Source: G965250275 sp965250275
GTDB taxonomy: Bacteria > Pseudomonadota > Alphaproteobacteria > Rhodobacterales > Rhodobacteraceae
Assembly (NCBI GenBank): GCA_965250275.1
Contig: OZ252297.1
Span: forward strand, 1,488,001 to 1,552,000
Reading direction: 5' to 3'
DNA: 64,000 nt
Numbering within the stretch: position 1 is the stretch's first letter; each line of letters opens with the position of its first letter. A model generated the notes under the pieces. That model saw only the letters and a program-made list of their open reading frames with translations. It was not told the DNA's origin and did no database searches. The position numbers and the translations under genes are program-made. This document shows, one piece after another, positions 44,262 to 54,235 of the stretch.

Positions 44262-44957
44262 TCAGGCCGCGCGCGTCGTGCGCTGCTCGATCCGCTTCTC
44301 GTGTTCGCCTTGAATCAAACGGTGCACGTAGATGCCGGGCAGGTGGATTGCATCTGGGTCCAGGCTGCCGGTCGGGACGATCTCTTCGACTTCGACAACG
44401 CAAGTTTTTCCGCACATGGCGGCAGGGGGGTTAAAGTTGCGCGCAGTCTTACGGAAGATCGCGTTGCCGGTTGCATCTGCCTTCCAGGCCTTGACGATTG
44501 AGAGATCGGCAAAAATGCCTTCCTCCATGATGTAGGTCTCGCCATTGAAGTCTTTGTGGTCCTTGCCTTCGGCAATCACCGTGCCAACGCCGGTTTTGGT
44601 GTAGAAACCTGGAATACCACAGCCCCCGGCGCGCATCCGTTCAGCCAGAGTGCCCTGAGGGTTAAACTCCAGCTCCAGTTCACCGGACAGGTACTGCCGC
44701 ATAAACTCGGCGTTCTCGCCAACGTAGGAGCTGATCATTTTCTTGACCTGCTTGGTTTGCAGCAAAATGCCGATGCCAAAGTCATCAACACCCGCGTTAT
44801 TGGACGCAAAGGTCAGGTCCCGTGTGCCGGCCTCCTTGATGGCGTCCAGAAGCAGTTCAGGTATGCCGCAAAGTCCAAAGCCGCCCGAAGCGATAAACAT
44901 GCCGTCAAAGAGCAGCCCATCAAGCGCCTCTGCGGCATTGGCATAGACTTTATTCAT
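44262..44957 (-). CDS. scoA: 3-oxoacid CoA-transferase subunit A
   Basis: A 231-residue CoA-transferase alpha subunit with the FIASGGFGLCGIPELLLDAI motif near 19-38. A TFASNNAGVDDFGIGILL segment follows, then the PGFYTKTGVGTVIAEGKDHKDF block near 118-139. It pairs with ScoB. ATG 44957 (MNKVYANAAEALDG) is the family start; the frame is open upstream to 45053 without a plausible protein. A 149-base gap holds its promoter and separates it from topA. Confidence 0.93.
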   Translation of the reverse strand: MNKVYANAAEALDGLLFDGMFIASGGFGLCGIPELLLDAIKEAGTRDLTFASNNAGVDDFGIGILLQTKQVKKMISSYVGENAEFMRQYLSGELELEFNPQGTLAERMRAGGCGIPGFYTKTGVGTVIAEGKDHKDFNGETYIMEEGIFADLSIVKAWKADATGNAIFRKTARNFNPPAAMCGKTCVVEVEEIVPTGSLDPDAIHLPGIYVHRLIQGEHEKRIEQRTTRAA

Positions 44958-45106
44958 CGTATGATTTCCCCTGGTCGGTGCTTGCAGTCTTTTGTCTCGC
45001 TGCGAATGCAGTGTCAATCCGGCGCAGGATTGGGTGACTGGATTTCCAGACACGCTGAATGACTGTTATCGGATCAGGACCGCGTCCTTTTGCGGCAAGT
45101 TTGATC

Positions 45107-47671
45107 TCAGGCCTTTTTCTTGGCAGCTGTCTTTTTGCCGGAGGCCTTGCGTCGTGTCCCCTTTTTGGCAGCTTTCTCGGAGATCAGTTCGATGGCCTGC
45201 GCCATTGTCACTGAGTCCGGTTCGGCGTCCTTCGGGAGTGTCGCATTCACCTTCTCCCACTTCACATAGGGGCCGTATTTGCCCTCCATGATCTGGATGG
45301 GACCGCCGCTTTCCGGATGCTCGCCAATCTCTCTGAGAACCTTGGCCACGCCGCGCCGCCCACCACGGCTGGCCACCTTTTCGGCCAACAACTGCACGGC
45401 CCGGTTCATCCCGACGTCAAACACCTCTTCGTTGCTTTCAAGGTTGGCGTTTGTCCCACCCCGGTCCGATGTGCTTGCAGCGTGTTTGATGTAAGGGCCG
45501 TAGCGACCGATGTTGGACCACACCATAACGCCATCCTCGGGGTGAGGACCAATCGCGCGTGGCAACGAAAGGAGCTTCAGCGCCTGCGCAAGATCGAGTT
45601 CGGCCGGGGGCCATTCCTTGGGAATGGACTGCCGCGGCGGCTTCTTGTTGTCGTCCGTGACTTCGCCGCGCTGGACGTAAGGTCCGAACCGTCCTTTGAA
45701 CGCGTAGATCTTGTCACCGCTGTCTTCACCCAAAAGCTTGCCCTCTGGCGGGATGCCCCCTGTGTCTTCGGCGCCCGGCGGTCCGAAAGCGCGGGTGTAG
45801 CGACATTCGGGGTAGTTGGAGCACCCGATGAAGGCCCCCCCTGAGCGGGCCGTTCGCATGCTGAGGCGCCCGGTCCCGCAATTGGGACAAAGACGGGGAT
45901 CGCTTCCATCCTCAGTTGGGGGGAACAAATGCGGTTCCAGCACCTCGTTGATTTTTTCCAGAACTTCCGTGATCCGCAGCTCGGATGTCTCGTCAATGGC
46001 CGCAGAGAAGTCGCGCCAGAAACGGGCCAGAACGTCTTTGTAGTCCACGCCGCCGGCACTGACCGTGTCGAGTTCGTCCTCCAGACCCGCAGTGAAATCG
46101 TATCCCACATATTTGCGGAAATAGTTCACGAGGAACGCGATCACGAGCCGGCCTTTGTCCTCGGGGATCAACCGGTTCTTTTCCTTGCGGACATAGTCGC
46201 GGTCCTGAATGGTGGTGACGATGCTCGCATAGGTCGAGGGTCTGCCAATCCCAAGCTCTTCCATGCGTTTCACCAGCGTCGCCTCGGTGTAGCGCGGGGG
46301 TGGCTGGGTGAAGTGCTGCTCGGGCATCAGCGATTTTTTCTCTGCCGGCTCGCCCTGAACGATCTGGGGCAGCCGCTTGTCATCATCTTCTGCCGCGGTG
46401 TCGTCGCGCCCTTCCTCGTAAACCCGCAAGAATCCGTCGAACAGCATGACCTGCCCGGTCGCCCGCAATCCCACCTGTCCGTCGGCGCTGCCAATCTCTG
46501 CGGTCGTGCGTTCAAGCCGGGCCGCGGCCATCTGGCAGGACAAGGTCCGTTTCCAGATCAAATCGTAAAGCTTGCGCTGATCCGGGTCGGTGACCTTCAG
46601 CTTGCCCGCGTCCAGACCCATGTCCGTGGGACGGATGCATTCATGGGCTTCCTGGGCATTCTTGGCCTTGTTCTTGTACATCCGGGGGCTGTCAGGAACG
46701 TAATCCGCGCCATAGCGGGCCTTGATTTCGTCACGCGCCGCATGCACCGCCTCGGCGGCCATGTCGATCCCGTCTGTTCGCATATAAGTAATGTAGCCAG
46801 CTTCGTAGAGCCGTTGCGCCGTGCTCATTGTCTGCCGCGCGCCCATTCCAAACTTGCGGCTGGCCTCCTGCTGCAGTGTGGAGGTCATGAATGGGGCAGA
46901 GGGGTTGCGGTTGGCCGGCTTGGATTCGACCGAAGTCACTGTCAGTGCGCGACTGGTGATCGCCTGAACTGCAAGCTCTGCCTGCGTTTCATTCTCGATA
47001 TCGTAGCGTTCAAGCTTCTTGCCGGCCAGAACCGTCAGACGGGCTTCGAAATCTTGCCCACGCGGCGTGGTTAGCAAGGCCTTGACCGACCAGTACTCAC
47101 GCGGCCGGAACGCCTCGATTTCCATTTCCCGCTCAACGATGAGACGCAGACAAACCGATTGCACCCGACCGGCTGACCGTGCGCCGGGCAGCTTGCGCCA
47201 CAAAACCGGGGACAGGTTGAACCCCACCAGATAATCTAGCGCGCGTCGGGCGAGGTAGGCCTCCACCAGCGGCATGTCGACCTGCCGGGGATTGGCCATA
47301 GCTTCGGCCACGGCATCTTTTGTGATTGCGTTGAATGTGACGCGGCTGACGGGTGTATCCTTTTTGATAGACCGTCGTTTGGTCAGGGCCTCCTGCAGGT
47401 GCCAGCTGATTGCTTCACCTTCGCGATCGGGGTCCGTGGCCAGGATCAGTTCGCCATCCTCAGCCAGTGCATCTGCGATCGCTTTGACATGTTTTTTGCT
47501 GTCCGAGGCCACTTCCCAAAGCATCTCGAACCCATGGTCCGGATCGACGGATCCGTCCTTCGGCGGAAGGTCCCGGACATGCCCATACGAGGCCAGAACG
47601 GTGTAGTCGGGGCCGAGATACTTGTTGATCGTTTTCGCCTTGGCCGGGGATTCGACAACAACTACGGGCAT
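45107..47671 (-). CDS. topA: DNA topoisomerase I
   Basis: An 854-residue type IA topoisomerase that relaxes negative supercoils. The TOPRIM acidic motif TDPDREGE is at about residues 79-86 and the catalytic Tyr is Y296 in AGYITYMRTDG. A C-terminal C4 zinc finger (CPNCGTGRLSM...CSNYPECRY, about 590-625) is followed by further topoisomerase C-terminal repeats and a lysine-rich tail (KKTAAKKKA). The length is normal for alphaproteobacteria. Confidence 0.96.
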   Translation of the reverse strand: MPVVVVESPAKAKTINKYLGPDYTVLASYGHVRDLPPKDGSVDPDHGFEMLWEVASDSKKHVKAIADALAEDGELILATDPDREGEAISWHLQEALTKRRSIKKDTPVSRVTFNAITKDAVAEAMANPRQVDMPLVEAYLARRALDYLVGFNLSPVLWRKLPGARSAGRVQSVCLRLIVEREMEIEAFRPREYWSVKALLTTPRGQDFEARLTVLAGKKLERYDIENETQAELAVQAITSRALTVTSVESKPANRNPSAPFMTSTLQQEASRKFGMGARQTMSTAQRLYEAGYITYMRTDGIDMAAEAVHAARDEIKARYGADYVPDSPRMYKNKAKNAQEAHECIRPTDMGLDAGKLKVTDPDQRKLYDLIWKRTLSCQMAAARLERTTAEIGSADGQVGLRATGQVMLFDGFLRVYEEGRDDTAAEDDDKRLPQIVQGEPAEKKSLMPEQHFTQPPPRYTEATLVKRMEELGIGRPSTYASIVTTIQDRDYVRKEKNRLIPEDKGRLVIAFLVNYFRKYVGYDFTAGLEDELDTVSAGGVDYKDVLARFWRDFSAAIDETSELRITEVLEKINEVLEPHLFPPTEDGSDPRLCPNCGTGRLSMRTARSGGAFIGCSNYPECRYTRAFGPPGAEDTGGIPPEGKLLGEDSGDKIYAFKGRFGPYVQRGEVTDDNKKPPRQSIPKEWPPAELDLAQALKLLSLPRAIGPHPEDGVMVWSNIGRYGPYIKHAASTSDRGGTNANLESNEEVFDVGMNRAVQLLAEKVASRGGRRGVAKVLREIGEHPESGGPIQIMEGKYGPYVKWEKVNATLPKDAEPDSVTMAQAIELISEKAAKKGTRRKASGKKTAAKKKA

Positions 47672-47844
47672 TTAGCGGGTTACCTCATTACGGGACAGTC
47701 GCGGATGTCTATGGTCCCGGACATGTGGGGTGCAAGAGCGGATTGTCAATTGGAATGATTTTCCAGTGCCGGGCGTGACCGGAAAGGCAGCCCGAATCCC
47801 AACAAGCCAGCCCGTGGACTCCACTGAGACCGCCGGCTTTCAGA

Positions 47845-48987
47845 TCAGGACACGCGCGACAAAAGACCGCCGGCCTGACGCAGAATACGCCCATCCATTT
47901 CCAGATCGGTGAGCGCGGGTCCAACTTCTTGCGCGCCGGCTGCTAGGTCTCTGATCAGCTGGTCTTCGGCCACGGGCGAGGGGCCCAGCCGATCCAGGAT
48001 CTGCTGATGCAGTGCGGCGGTCTCCCGCAAGCTGCGCTTGTCCGCTGGGCGGGGCGGCTCAGACCTTGCTCGCGCTGGCGTGTCTGGCTTGGGCGACGCG
48101 GGCAGCGCGGCCAGCACATCTTCGACCGAACGCACCAGAACCGCACCGTCCCGGATCAGCAGGTTGCAACCCGCCGCCCGTGCATCAAAAGGGTGCCCCG
48201 GCACGGCCATGACTTCGCGGCCTTGGTCCAGAGCGTCGCGCGCCGTGATCAGACTGCCGGAGCGTGCCGCGGCCTCGACCACCACGACGCCGCACGATAA
48301 TCCCGAGATGATCCGGTTGCGCCGCGGGAAATCACGGGCTTGCGGCTGCAGACCCATGGCGCGTTCCGACAGCAGCAGCCCCTGTTTGCCAATGTCCCGT
48401 CCCAGTCCCGCATTCTCTGAAGGGTACATTGCGTCCACGCCTCCGGCCATGACAGCGATGGTGCCTGTCGCTAGCGTCGCCATATGCGCCACGGTATCAA
48501 TCCCGCGCGCCAGGCCCGAGACCACAACCAGACCTTGCGCACCCAGTTCATGCGCAAGAGTGCGGGCCATGCGCGTCCCCAGAGAGGAGGCATTGCGCGC
48601 ACCGACGAGAGCTATCACAGGCCGCTGCAAGAGTGTCTGGTCCCCGACTGTCCAGATCAACGGCGGGGCGTCGGGCAGGGTTGTCAGGGCAGCTGGGTAG
48701 TTTCGATCGCCAATGCACAAAAGCCGCGCATTCGCGGCTTTTGCGGCTTTGAGTTCTGCGTCGATGACGCCGGGTGGGCAGATTTCATAGCCTTTGACCC
48801 CGGCGGCGCGCGCCACTTCGGGCAGCGCCGCAAGCGCGTTCTGCGCTGTGCCATGCTCTGCCATCAGCCGATGGAACGTGGTCGCACCGACCCGGCGAGA
48901 GCGCAAAAGACGAAGCCAGGAAAACCGATCTTCTTCCGTGGTGGGTGGGAGTGGGGGGTGATTGGAAGAAAGGGGTTCCTCGGTCAT
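47845..48987 (-). CDS. dprA: DNA-processing protein DprA
   Basis: A 380-residue single-strand DNA-binding protein that loads RecA in natural transformation and recombination. The N-terminal SAM-like domain is followed by a Rossmann-type DprA fold: ALVGARNASSLGTRMARTLAHELG, then VVSGLARGIDTVAHMATL and the later GSLITARDALDQGREVMAVPGHP. A C-terminal winged helix (LHQQILDRLGPSPVAEDQLIRDL) is present. The adjacent topA gene is 173 bases away, an order common in alphaproteobacteria. Confidence 0.93.
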   Translation of the reverse strand: MTEEPLSSNHPPLPPTTEEDRFSWLRLLRSRRVGATTFHRLMAEHGTAQNALAALPEVARAAGVKGYEICPPGVIDAELKAAKAANARLLCIGDRNYPAALTTLPDAPPLIWTVGDQTLLQRPVIALVGARNASSLGTRMARTLAHELGAQGLVVVSGLARGIDTVAHMATLATGTIAVMAGGVDAMYPSENAGLGRDIGKQGLLLSERAMGLQPQARDFPRRNRIISGLSCGVVVVEAAARSGSLITARDALDQGREVMAVPGHPFDARAAGCNLLIRDGAVLVRSVEDVLAALPASPKPDTPARARSEPPRPADKRSLRETAALHQQILDRLGPSPVAEDQLIRDLAAGAQEVGPALTDLEMDGRILRQAGGLLSRVS

Positions 48988-49175
48988 CCGCGACTCCGTC
49001 CGTTGCTGAGACAGGTTTAGGCGGGCAATGGTTAATGTGCTGTGAATCGCATTGATGCCGCGGAGATTTTTTGTCTGTCGACGTCACGGCGTGCTGGTTC
49101 TTACACGACCAACGCCGCCGTCACGCGCAACTGCACCTCACGCATACTGCGTTTCCGCAAACACAGATGGCGCGT

Positions 49176-50597
49176 TCAGGCCGCAGAGCCACCCACGGTC
49201 AGGCCGTCCATCAGCACCGTGGGTTGACCAACCCCGACCGGAACCCACTGACCTTCTTTGCCGCAGTTCCCCATTCCCGGATCGAGCGCCATGTCGTTGC
49301 CCAACCCGCGAATCTGTTTCAACGCGGTCGCGCCGTCGCCGATCAGAGTGGCGCCTTTGACTGGTGCGCCAACTTTGCCGTTTTGCACGCGATAGGCCTC
49401 CGTACAAGAAAACACGAACTTGCCGTTTGTGATGTCGACCTGACCCCCGCCAAAACCAACCGCGTAAAGGCCGTCCTTGATCTCTGAAACCAGATCACCG
49501 GGCGTGGCATCGCCGCCAAGCATGTAGGTGTTGGTCATCCGGGGCATCGGGCGGTGAGCATAGCTTTGACGCCGGCCGTTTCCGGTGGGTCTGGTTCCCA
49601 TCAGGCGCGCGTTTTGCCGGTCCTGCATGAACCCGACCAGTTTTCCGTCTTCAATCAGCGTTGTTTTTTGCGAAGGCGTGCCTTCATCATCGACGGTGAT
49701 CGACCCACGGCGGTCAGGGATCGTCCCGTCATCCAGCACCGTGACCCCAGGCGCGGCAATGCTTTGGCCCATGAGCCCGGCAAAAGCCGAGCTGCCCTTG
49801 CGGTTGAAGTCGCCCTCCAGCCCGTGGCCGATGGCTTCGTGCAGCAGAATGCCGGGCCACCCCGGCCCCAACGCGATTTCCATAACGCCGGCCGGTGCGG
49901 GTTCGGCCTCAAGGTTGACACAGGCAATGCGCAGCGCCTCACGCGCCTTGGCCTGCCAGTCCGCCGGGTCGATCAGGCCGTCAAGCCCGGTGCGCCCTCC
50001 GCCACCGGCGCTCCCGGATTCGCGGCGCCCGTCTTGTTCCACGATCACAGAGACATTCACGCGTGTCAGTGGCCGCACGTCGCGGACAAGAGTTCCATCG
50101 CTGCGTAGAATCTCAACCTCTTGCAAGGAGGCGGCAAGCGACGCCGTGACCTGTACGACTCTTGGATCGAGGCCACGCGTGAACGCGTCCATTTCGCGCA
50201 GCGTTTCGATCTTGACCGGAAAGGCGACCCCGGCAATCGGGTCGTCTTCGCCATAAAGACGGCGATTGGTTGCCGGGGGCGCCTCCGCAAGCGTACCGCC
50301 TCCGTCCGCAACGGCCAGCCGGGTGGTCTCAGTGGCCCGGCGCAGCGCAGATTCGCTGATCTCGGTTGAATGGGCGTAGCCGGTGACCTCACCCCGCACG
50401 GCTCGCAGGCCAAACCCCTCCGACGCATCGTAGCTGGCCGTTTTCAGGCGACCATCATCAAAAACCAGCGCTTCTGACTTGCGGCGCTCCAAAAACAGCT
50501 CTCCGTCGTCGGCGCCATTGGTGGTTTCGCGCAACAGGGCCAGTGCTGTCTCAAGGTCCAGATGCGTTTCGAACGGCTGAAACACCTTGTTTTCCAT
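49176..50597 (-). CDS. tldD: Metalloprotease TldD
   Basis: A 473-residue TldD/PmbA-family protease subunit, active with TldE on unfolded peptides. The zinc motif HEAIGHGLEGD is near residue 256-266 in the LLHEAIGHGLEGDFNRKGSSAFAG block. A GEVTGYAHSTEISESALRRA N-terminal segment and the C-terminal MGNCGKEGQWVPVGVGQPTVLMDGLTVGGS are also typical. ATG 50597 (MENKVFQPFE) is preferred over an upstream in-frame start at 50705. It is divergent from coxB. Confidence 0.94.
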   Translation of the reverse strand: MENKVFQPFETHLDLETALALLRETTNGADDGELFLERRKSEALVFDDGRLKTASYDASEGFGLRAVRGEVTGYAHSTEISESALRRATETTRLAVADGGGTLAEAPPATNRRLYGEDDPIAGVAFPVKIETLREMDAFTRGLDPRVVQVTASLAASLQEVEILRSDGTLVRDVRPLTRVNVSVIVEQDGRRESGSAGGGGRTGLDGLIDPADWQAKAREALRIACVNLEAEPAPAGVMEIALGPGWPGILLHEAIGHGLEGDFNRKGSSAFAGLMGQSIAAPGVTVLDDGTIPDRRGSITVDDEGTPSQKTTLIEDGKLVGFMQDRQNARLMGTRPTGNGRRQSYAHRPMPRMTNTYMLGGDATPGDLVSEIKDGLYAVGFGGGQVDITNGKFVFSCTEAYRVQNGKVGAPVKGATLIGDGATALKQIRGLGNDMALDPGMGNCGKEGQWVPVGVGQPTVLMDGLTVGGSAA

Positions 50598-50770
50598 GCC
50601 GGTGGGCTCCCAAATCTGCCGAATTCCAAAAAAAGCGTCCGTTTGACGCAAGCTGCTCTCTTTATCTGTCCGGCAGAATATGATTTCTACTCCACCCAAA
50701 GACAATGGGGGGTGCCGGATGACCGGTCATCTCCGACCATCTTCTGGCGATCAAACGATCAGGACACGAT

Positions 50771-51610
50771 ATGAAGAATGCAATGACGCTTGCGGGGCTG
50801 TTTGCGGCCCTGTCATCCCTGCCCGCGGCAGCGCAAGACAACCTCGAGATCATCGGTGCGCCGGTCGATAACGGGATCGGCTTTCAGCCGGCCGTGACGG
50901 AACTGGCCCGGGACCTGCAATGGCTCGACGGTATGCTCTTGGTCATCATCACGGCGATCTGCATCTTTGTGACCGCCCTGATGGCATACTGCGTTGTGCG
51001 CTATAATCGGCGCGCCAATCCCACGCCGGGCACGTTTACTCACAACTCCCCCGTCGAGGTGGCCTGGACGGTGATTCCCATCGTCATCCTGGTATTCATC
51101 GGCGCGTTCTCGCTGCCAGTTCTGTTCAAGCAACAAGAAATCCCCGAGGCTGACATCACGATCAAGGTGACCGGATATCAGTGGTTCTGGGGTTACGAGT
51201 ATGTTGACCACGGGTTCGGATTTGAGAGCTTTATGCTGGGCCGCAACGCGCTTGAGGAACATGGCTACAGTCAGGACGAGTACCTTCTGGCGACAGACAC
51301 CGCGGTGGTCGTGCCGGTGGGCAAGATCATCGTGATGCAAGTGACCGGCGCGGACGTGATCCACAGCTGGACGATTCCATCCTTTGGCGTGAAGCAGGAT
51401 GCGGTACCTGGACGCCTCGCCGAACTCTGGTTCGAAGCCGAGCAAGAGGGGATCTACTTCGGGCAGTGTTCTGAGCTTTGCGGCAAGGACCACGCTTATA
51501 TGCCGATCACCGTCAAAGTGGTGAGCGAAGAAGAGTACCAGAAGTGGCTGGACGGTGCGATTGAAGAGTACGCGGGCGAACCGCGTGCGGTTCAAATCGC
51601 GTCAAACTGA
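50771..51610 (+). CDS. coxB: Cytochrome c oxidase subunit II
   Basis: A 279-residue CuA-bearing subunit of an aa3-type oxidase. The signal peptide ends near AQD (residue 22). Two membrane helices are at about 50-77 and 97-117. The periplasmic cupredoxin domain carries an electron-entry YQWFWGYEY stretch and the CuA ligands in FGQCSELCGKDHAYM (two Cys, His, Met) with an earlier HSW histidine. coxA is not adjacent, as is usual in Rhodobacteraceae. Confidence 0.96.
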   Translation: MKNAMTLAGLFAALSSLPAAAQDNLEIIGAPVDNGIGFQPAVTELARDLQWLDGMLLVIITAICIFVTALMAYCVVRYNRRANPTPGTFTHNSPVEVAWTVIPIVILVFIGAFSLPVLFKQQEIPEADITIKVTGYQWFWGYEYVDHGFGFESFMLGRNALEEHGYSQDEYLLATDTAVVVPVGKIIVMQVTGADVIHSWTIPSFGVKQDAVPGRLAELWFEAEQEGIYFGQCSELCGKDHAYMPITVKVVSEEEYQKWLDGAIEEYAGEPRAVQIASN

Positions 51611-51673
51611 CAGCGGCCCTGACACCACCCACGAACGGAGCGCGCACGCAGCGCGCCCTCGACGGAAGAGATG

Positions 51674-52615
51674 ATGAGCGACGTCAGCTACAACAGTGAC
51701 ATTCAGCAGAAAGAGGCGGAGTTCATCGACTTCTTCGTCCTCCTGAAGCCGCGCGTGATGTCGCTGGTGGTGTTTACGGCGTTTGTCGGCATGCTGGCCG
51801 CACCCGTTCCTGTGCATCCGATGATCGGCTTTGCCGCTTTGCTGTTCATCGCTGTTGGCGGCGGGGCCTCCGGCGCGCTGAACATGTGGTGGGACGAAGA
51901 CATTGACCGCGTGATGAAGCGCACCCGAAAGCGTCCTATCCCTATGGGCAAGGTTTCTGGTGGCGATGCCGCCGCGATCGGGGTCGTACTGGCAGGGTTC
52001 TCGGTCGTCATGCTGGGGCTGGCGGCAAACCTGTTGGCTGCCTTCATGCTGGCCTTCACCATTTTCTTCTATGTCGTGATCTACACGATGTGGCTGAAAC
52101 GCTCGACACCCCAGAACATCGTGATCGGCGGCGCAGCAGGGGCATTTCCGCCTGTGATTGGCTGGATCGTGGCCACTGGGTCCATGTCGCTGGAGCCGTG
52201 GCTGATGTTCGCGCTGATCTTTATGTGGACGCCCCCCCATTTCTGGGCGCTGGCGCTGTTCATGCGCTCTGACTACGATGATGCCGGTGTGCCGATGCTG
52301 ACTGTCACCCACGGTCGGCGCGCCACGCGGAATCACATCCTGATCTACACGGTTCTGCTGGCGATCCTCGCCATTGGCACGGCGTTCTCTGCCATCGGCG
52401 GCCCGATCTACCTGCTCGTCGCGGTCGTTTTGAACGCGATGTTCCTGTTCGGTGCCGTGCGCATCTGGCGACGCGATGAGGAGATGGCGGAAGCCGACAA
52501 TTTTGCAGTGGAACGGCGCTTCTTCCGACTGTCGCTGCTCTACCTGTTCCTGCATTTCGGCGCCATTCTGGCAGAGGCGCTGTTGAAACCCTGGGGCTTG
52601 GGGGGATGGTCTTGA
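51674..52615 (+). CDS. ctaB: Protoheme IX farnesyltransferase (heme O synthase)
   Basis: A 313-residue UbiA-family prenyltransferase converting heme B to heme O for the oxidase. The aspartate motif NMWWDEDIDRVMKRTRKRP is at about residues 73-91, with the second polar loop near WTPPHFWALALFMRSDYDDAGVPM at about 187-210. About nine membrane helices are visible. Two adjacent ATG codons (51671, 51674) are possible; the second has better spacing to GGAAGAG. Its end overlaps the small downstream coxF-like gene. Confidence 0.94.
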   Translation: MSDVSYNSDIQQKEAEFIDFFVLLKPRVMSLVVFTAFVGMLAAPVPVHPMIGFAALLFIAVGGGASGALNMWWDEDIDRVMKRTRKRPIPMGKVSGGDAAAIGVVLAGFSVVMLGLAANLLAAFMLAFTIFFYVVIYTMWLKRSTPQNIVIGGAAGAFPPVIGWIVATGSMSLEPWLMFALIFMWTPPHFWALALFMRSDYDDAGVPMLTVTHGRRATRNHILIYTVLLAILAIGTAFSAIGGPIYLLVAVVLNAMFLFGAVRIWRRDEEMAEADNFAVERRFFRLSLLYLFLHFGAILAEALLKPWGLGGWS

Positions 52616-52773
52616 GCATTCGCCAGCCTCATGAACTGCACAAGCGGCGCTTTGGCCGCAATCTTGGCGTGGCTCTGGTGCTGACAGCGTTCATCGCGGT
52701 TGTGTTCGGGTTGACCGTCGTCAAGGTCACAAGCGGCGCTTTCGAGATGCCGCGGGTTGAGGAGGGCTCCTAA
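52606..52773 (+). CDS. Small CoxF-like membrane protein of the cox operon
   Basis: A 55-residue protein with a basic, histidine-containing N-terminus (SIRQPHELHKRRFGRNLG), one membrane helix at about 22-43 (VALVLTAFIAVVFGLTVV) and an acidic end (MPRVEEGS). It lies in the ctaB-ctaG interval where other alphaproteobacteria have coxF or a similar short gene. It overlaps both neighbours: ATG 52606 (or TTG 52612) is inside ctaB, and its stop overlaps the ctaG start (TAATG). Confidence 0.75.
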   Translation: MVLSIRQPHELHKRRFGRNLGVALVLTAFIAVVFGLTVVKVTSGAFEMPRVEEGS

Positions 52774-53348
52774 TGGCACTGACTGGACCACGCAAAACTG
52801 TCGCCCAGACATTGGGTGTTGTCGTACTCATGGGCGGTCTCGCCTGGGCATCGGTCCCGCTTTATGACTGGTTCTGCCGGGTGACCGGTTATGGCGGCGC
52901 CACGGATGTGGCAGAGGCCGGGTCGGAAGAAATCCTGGACCAGACCGTCAAGGTTCGGTTCGACGCGTCGCTGGAACGCAGCATGCCGTGGGAATTCAGG
53001 CCCGTGGAACGCGAGATGGAGCTGCGCATCGGCGAGACGGGGTTGGCCTTTTACGAGGCTTACAACCCCACCGATCGACCGGTCGCCGGGTCAGCCAGCT
53101 ACAATGTGACACCCTACGAAGCCGGTGGTTTCTTTTACAAGATACAGTGCTTCTGCTTTGAGGAGCAGGTCCTGCAACCCGGAGAGCGCGTTCAGATGCC
53201 TGTGACATTCTTCGTTGACCCGGAGATGGCCACGGACCGTGACGGGAAGTTCGTTCACACGATCACGCTGAGCTACACATTTTACGAAATCGATCTGCCA
53301 GAGGGCTATGCGGCCCTTGACCAAAGTGCAGACACAAGTCTGAATTAA
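52773..53348 (+). CDS. ctaG: Cytochrome c oxidase assembly protein CtaG (Cox11)
   Basis: A 191-residue copper chaperone that delivers copper to the CuB site of subunit I. One N-terminal membrane helix (about 10-30), then a periplasmic beta domain. The copper-binding CFCFEE motif has C126 and C128, and C35 lies just after the helix (DWFCRVTGYGG). It follows the coxF-like gene with a one-base overlap and precedes coxC by 24 bases. Confidence 0.95.
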   Translation: MALTGPRKTVAQTLGVVVLMGGLAWASVPLYDWFCRVTGYGGATDVAEAGSEEILDQTVKVRFDASLERSMPWEFRPVEREMELRIGETGLAFYEAYNPTDRPVAGSASYNVTPYEAGGFFYKIQCFCFEEQVLQPGERVQMPVTFFVDPEMATDRDGKFVHTITLSYTFYEIDLPEGYAALDQSADTSLN

Positions 53349-53372
53349 GGCCGAAAGCTGAGGGACGCTGAC

Positions 53373-54185
53373 ATGGCACACGCAAAGAACCACGACTATC
53401 ACATTCTGAACCCCTCGATCTGGCCGTTGGTGGGCGCAATTTCGGGCTTTGCGATGTTGCTCGGCGCCGTGCTCTGGATGCATGGCATCACGCCGTTCCT
53501 GTTCTGGATGGGGCTGGTCGGCGTGCTCTACACGATGTTTGCCTGGTGGTCCGAAGTGGTGGCCGAGAGCCATATCGGAGATCACACGCCGGTTGTGCGG
53601 ATCGGCCTGCGCTACGGCTTCATTCTCTTCATCATGTCCGAAGTAATGTTCTTCTTCGCTTGGTTCTGGTCGTTCTTCAAACATGCGATCTACCCGATGA
53701 ACGAATACGAGGGCAGCGAGTACATCCCGCCCGAGGTCTACCCGGTTGACGCGTTCCATCTGCCCCTGATCAACACGCTGATCCTGTTGCTGTCCGGCTG
53801 TGCGGTGACCTGGGCGCACCATGCGCTCGTTCATGGCGGCGCGCGCAAAGACGTCGCCTGGGGTCTTGGCATCGGCATTGTGCTGGGCGTGGCCTTTACG
53901 GCTTTGCAGGCCTACGAGTACATTCACCTGCTGCACGAAGGCTGGGAGTTCGGTGGTGACAAGTTCTACTCGAACTTTTTCATGGCGACCGGGTTCCACG
54001 GCGCGCATGTCATCATCGGGACCATCTTTCTGACGGTGTGCTGGTTCCGCGTGCTGAGCGGGCATTTCACGGCTGAGAAACATATCGGGTTTGAAGCCGC
54101 CGCATGGTACTGGCACTTCGTCGACGTTGTCTGGCTGTTCCTGTTCTTCGCCGTCTACATCTATGGTGTGGCACAGGTCGTCTAA
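53373..54185 (+). CDS. coxC: Cytochrome c oxidase subunit III
   Basis: A 270-residue membrane protein with seven helices. Diagnostic segments include HDYHILNPSIWPL at the start, WWSEVVAESHIGDHTPVV near 55-75, SEVMFFFAWFWSFFKHA near 90-106, FFMATGFHGAHVIIGTIFL near 199-220 and AAAWYWHFVDVVWLFLF at about 246-262. It is part of the aa3-type oxidase with coxB. A GC-rich hairpin follows it. Confidence 0.96.
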   Translation: MAHAKNHDYHILNPSIWPLVGAISGFAMLLGAVLWMHGITPFLFWMGLVGVLYTMFAWWSEVVAESHIGDHTPVVRIGLRYGFILFIMSEVMFFFAWFWSFFKHAIYPMNEYEGSEYIPPEVYPVDAFHLPLINTLILLLSGCAVTWAHHALVHGGARKDVAWGLGIGIVLGVAFTALQAYEYIHLLHEGWEFGGDKFYSNFFMATGFHGAHVIIGTIFLTVCWFRVLSGHFTAEKHIGFEAAAWYWHFVDVVWLFLFFAVYIYGVAQVV

Positions 54186-54235
54186 GACCCGGGGGGCTGC
54201 GCCCGAAACGGCACGGCCGAGACACACTTTTTGCC

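Noticed and set aside
45929..47074. Plus-strand open frame inside topA
   Set aside because: Shadow of the topoisomerase gene; no ribosome-binding site or known domain.
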